Shown: piece after piece, positions 12,168 through 14,185 of the stretch
Numbering within the stretch: the stretch's first letter is position 1
Layout: every line of letters starts with the position of its first letter
Source of the DNA: Cardiobacterium sp963553325
Lineage (GTDB): Bacteria > Pseudomonadota > Gammaproteobacteria > Cardiobacteriales > Cardiobacteriaceae
DNA length: 14,185 nt
Direction of reading: 5' to 3'
Assembly (NCBI GenBank): GCA_963553325.1
Contig: CAUVOF010000061.1
Span: 1-14,185, forward strand
Translations under genes and position numbers: made by a program
The notes under the pieces: generated by a model
Databases searched by the model: none
Told to the model about the DNA's origin: nothing
Seen by the model: only the letters and a program-made list of their open reading frames with translations

Positions 12168-12434
12168 TTAGCGGCGCAGACCGAGGTCGGCGATGAGCTG
12201 GCGGTAGCCGTCGAAATTGACGCGCTTGTAGTAGTCCAGCAGGCGGCGGCGTTGGCTGACCATTTTCAAAAGACCACGGCGGGAGTGGAAGTCCTTGGTG
12301 TGGGTCGCAAAGTGGTTTTGCAGGTCAAGGATGCGGGCGGTGAGCAGGGCGATTTGTACTTCGGGCGAGCCACTGTCGCCTTCTTTACGTTGGTATTTTT
12401 TGATGATTTCGCTTTTGTTTTCAGCGGTAAGCAT
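12168..12434 (-). CDS. rpsO: 30S ribosomal protein S15
   Basis: Encodes 88 aa (E. coli 89). S15 is a primary 16S rRNA-binding protein that nucleates the platform of the 30S subunit. The protein shows the diagnostic TGS-like turn (GDSGSPEVQIALLTARI), the HFATHTKDFHSRRGLLKMVSQRR rRNA-binding segment and the ending LIADLGLRR. The ATG at 12434 was chosen because it gives the normal family length and has GGAG six bases upstream; an in-frame GTG at 12458 would add eight residues absent from the family. It is the first gene of an rpsO-pnp pair, an order conserved across many bacteria. Confidence 0.97.
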   Translation of the reverse strand: MLTAENKSEIIKKYQRKEGDSGSPEVQIALLTARILDLQNHFATHTKDFHSRRGLLKMVSQRRRLLDYYKRVNFDGYRQLIADLGLRR

Positions 12435-12494
12435 GGTTTTCTCCGGTTTTAAGTTCACGTTGCCGATGGCGGTGGGCCTGTGAAAAGAGCGCGG

Positions 12495-12523
12495 ATTTTA
12501 CGGACGTTTTTCGGCAAAAGCAA
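12495..12523 (-). promoter_or_regulatory. Promoter of rpsO-pnp
   Basis: On the minus strand TTGCTT (12523-12518) and TAAAAT (12500-12495) are 17 bases apart, followed by a GC-rich discriminator CCGCGCTC. The start would be near 12488, giving a leader of about 54 bases. The AATCCGCGC stretch around the -10 is the same as at the tRNA-Ser promoter. Confidence 0.55.
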
Positions 12524-12593
12524 GGTAAGGCACTGCGCCACGCACTTGCGCGCACAGCAAATTTTTCCTTTCGCGATTTCTTTAATGTTGATT

Positions 12594-12599
12594 TATATT
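12594..12599 (+). promoter_or_regulatory. Possible -10 box of the DASS transporter gene
   Basis: TATATT lies 33 bases before the ATG at 12633 in an AT-rich stretch, but the -35 at normal spacing is poor (TCGCGA). Only a candidate. Confidence 0.3.
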
Positions 12600-12632
12600 A
12601 AGGGCAGGTAAATTTATTGTGAGGTTATGTTT

Positions 12633-14057
12633 ATGTCTGTGAATTCACCTATTACATCTAACGAAATCAAGGGTTTTTTTCCGCCCGGCATCGTTTCCGG
12701 TCTGGGCATTATCGCGGTGGCGCTCGTTGTCGCCTGGGTCGCGTATGGCGCCTTGCCGTATTCGCCTGATGCCAACAAAGGTCTGGCGCTGCTGATTTTC
12801 ATCGCCATTTTGTGGTTCACCGAAGCGGTGCATATCAGTTTGACCGCCATCATGATTCCCATTGGGGCGGTGTTGCTGCAACTGCCTGCCAGCGTTAAAG
12901 ATGGCGTAGCGGTTCCAATGACGATGAAATCGGCGCTCGCCGGTTTTGCCGACCCGATTATTTATTTGTTCCTCGGCGGGTTTGCCCTGGCGACCGCGCT
13001 GCAGGTACAAAAAATCGACAAGAAAATCGCCAGCGGTATTATCAGCATCGCGGGTTCGAGCATGTTGTGGTCGGCGGTTGGCCTGTGTGCGGTTACTGCT
13101 TTCCTCTCCATGTGGATTTCCAATACCGCGACCGCCGCGATGATTCTGCCGCTGGCGCTTGGCCTGCTCTCTTCGGTGGACAAAAACGACCGCGGCACGC
13201 GCGTGTTTGTCCTGCTTGCGGTCGCCTATTCGTCCAGTATCGGCGGGATGGGCATGCTGCAAGGCTCGCCGCCGAACGGTATTGCCGCCACGCAACTGGG
13301 CATGGGCTTTACCGAGTGGATGAAGCTCGGTCTGCCGATTACGCTCATTTTGATGCCGGCCATGTTCATCACGCTCTGGGTCGTCTGTAAACCGAATTTC
13401 AAGCAGAAAATCCGCCAGGAAAATGAGGAAGATATCCCCTGGACCGGCATCCGCATCCTGACGCTTGCCGTCTTTGCGCTGACCGCTTTAGCGTGGATTT
13501 GCGGCGACCAATTAAAAACCCGCTTTGGCATCGCTTCGCCGGATACTTTCGTCGCTCTTTGCGCGATTATCGCGGTAGTCGTGCTTGGTCTTGCCAGCTG
13601 GAAAGATGTCACCGACAACACCGACTGGGGTGTCCTGCTGCTCTTCGGCGGCGGCATTACCCTGAGTAGCGTCCTCGGCGCTTCTGGCGCATCCAAGGAA
13701 ATCGGGCAGATGATTGCCAGCGCCTTCGGCAGCAGCTCGCCCTTTGTCATTATTTTGGTGGTCGCTACTTTCATCATCTTCCTCACCGAGTTCACCAGTA
13801 ATACCGCCTCCGCCGCGCTGCTGGTACCGGTCTTTGCCTCGGTCGCCGCGCAAACCGGTATGCGTGAGGACGTGCTGGTCATGGTCATTGGCATCGGTGC
13901 TTCCTGCGCCTTCATGCTGCCGGTCGCTACTCCGCCGAACGCCCTGGTTTTCGGCACCGGCGAGGTCAAGCAACGCGATATGTTCCGCGCCGGCTTTGTG
14001 CTGAACATTGTCAGCATCGCGGTGGTTACGCTGTTTGCCTATTACGTCATTCTGTAA
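12633..14057 (+). CDS. DASS/SLC13-family anion:sodium symporter
   Basis: Encodes 474 aa, an inner-membrane protein with about 11 or more hydrophobic segments. The two family signatures, which build the sodium and substrate sites, are both present: S163-N164-T165 in WISNTATAAMILP and S389-N390-T391 in FTSNTASAALLVP. Each repeat also carries a PPN motif (GSPPN after the first, ATPPN after the second). Such transporters bring in di- or tricarboxylates (succinate, malate, fumarate, citrate) or sulfate with Na+; the SNT motifs and overall build favour dicarboxylates, but the substrate cannot be read from sequence. Two in-frame ATGs occur; 12633 is preferred over 12627 because the GAGG at 12621-12624 is 8 rather than 2 bases away. 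It is a single-gene unit, divergent from rpsO and closed by a terminator. Confidence 0.92.
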   Translation: MSVNSPITSNEIKGFFPPGIVSGLGIIAVALVVAWVAYGALPYSPDANKGLALLIFIAILWFTEAVHISLTAIMIPIGAVLLQLPASVKDGVAVPMTMKSALAGFADPIIYLFLGGFALATALQVQKIDKKIASGIISIAGSSMLWSAVGLCAVTAFLSMWISNTATAAMILPLALGLLSSVDKNDRGTRVFVLLAVAYSSSIGGMGMLQGSPPNGIAATQLGMGFTEWMKLGLPITLILMPAMFITLWVVCKPNFKQKIRQENEEDIPWTGIRILTLAVFALTALAWICGDQLKTRFGIASPDTFVALCAIIAVVVLGLASWKDVTDNTDWGVLLLFGGGITLSSVLGASGASKEIGQMIASAFGSSSPFVIILVVATFIIFLTEFTSNTASAALLVPVFASVAAQTGMREDVLVMVIGIGASCAFMLPVATPPNALVFGTGEVKQRDMFRAGFVLNIVSIAVVTLFAYYVIL

Positions 14058-14070
14058 GTAGCACCAACCA

Positions 14071-14097
14071 AAAAGCCCGCATTACGCGGGCTTTTTT
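14071..14097 (+). terminator. Intrinsic terminator after the DASS transporter
   Basis: GCCCGC (14075-14080) and GCGGGC (14086-14091) with flanking A's, a 5-base loop and six T's. Stem and flanks are the same as in the terminator at 1864-1889. Confidence 0.9.
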
Positions 14098-14185
14098 GTA
14101 TTTTTTCTGCGGTAACAGCGCTATATATAGCCATCCACTCAAAATTTTACACAAAGAGCAACGCTGAAGGTGATACGTGGCTACA
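14098..14185. other. Unassigned right end with a 12-bp palindrome
   Basis: The last 88 bases contain no gene I can support. GCTATATATAGC (14120-14131) is a perfect palindrome in an AT-rich stretch. It could be a promoter element of a gene beyond the window or the edge of a repeat; I cannot decide between them. Confidence 0.35.

Noticed and set aside
12435..12458. Eight-residue extension of S15 from a GTG
   Set aside because: It exceeds family length and overlaps the ribosome site of the ATG at 12434.
1..14185. CRISPR array or complete insertion sequence
   Set aside because: No regularly spaced repeats and no transposase frame with terminal inverted repeats were found.

Overview
The window reads as a stretch of chromosome from a GC-rich gammaproteobacterium. 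UvrA (940 aa), LpxA, PNPase, S15 and tRNA-Ser are all of the gammaproteobacterial type. A TbpB-barrel surface lipoprotein beside sarcosine oxidase genes would suit a host-associated member such as Cardiobacteriaceae, but that placement is inference.

Layout. Positions 1-810 hold the end of a sarcosine oxidase operon (3' end of soxA, then soxG, overlapping by 8 bases). A 253-base gap follows with a small inverted repeat, a GC-rich REP-like palindrome and a good sigma70 promoter. That promoter drives a lipoprotein (1064-1849) with a C-terminal TbpB-like barrel, which ends at a bidirectional terminator. Facing it on the minus strand is a three-gene tellurite/stress module: a TerZ-like protein, a TerY-like VWA protein and a second TerD-family protein (3839 down to 1945), with a hairpin between genes one and two. 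Divergent from it is an unrecognised helical protein (4006-4500). Then come uvrA (4589-7411) and lpxA (7675-8454) on the plus strand.

A P4-type tyrosine integrase (minus, 9727-8552) converges on lpxA and lies 217 bases from the 3' end of tRNA-Ser(GGA). The tRNA lies 27 bases downstream of pnp, in an rpsO-pnp-tRNA-Ser array on the minus strand. Divergent from rpsO is a DASS/SLC13 anion:sodium symporter (12633-14057) closed by a terminator. The last 88 bases hold nothing I can assign.

How the genes relate. Most of the window is housekeeping: DNA repair, lipid A synthesis, RNA turnover and translation. The accessory parts are the Ter module, the surface lipoprotein and the integrase. The points most worth checking are: (1) the LpxA, which has Tyr at the position of the E. 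coli acyl-chain ruler Gly173, two further active-site changes, and no fabZ or lpxB next to it; (2) the integrase, which seems to lack about five residues just after its catalytic Arg and has no visible cargo; (3) a tRNA-Ser promoter whose perfect TATAAT overlaps the pnp stop codon; (4) the compact Ter module without terB or terC in view, one of whose TerD proteins has a degraded calcium motif. I saw no CRISPR array and no complete insertion sequence. I found no convincing, wholly new multi-gene system.
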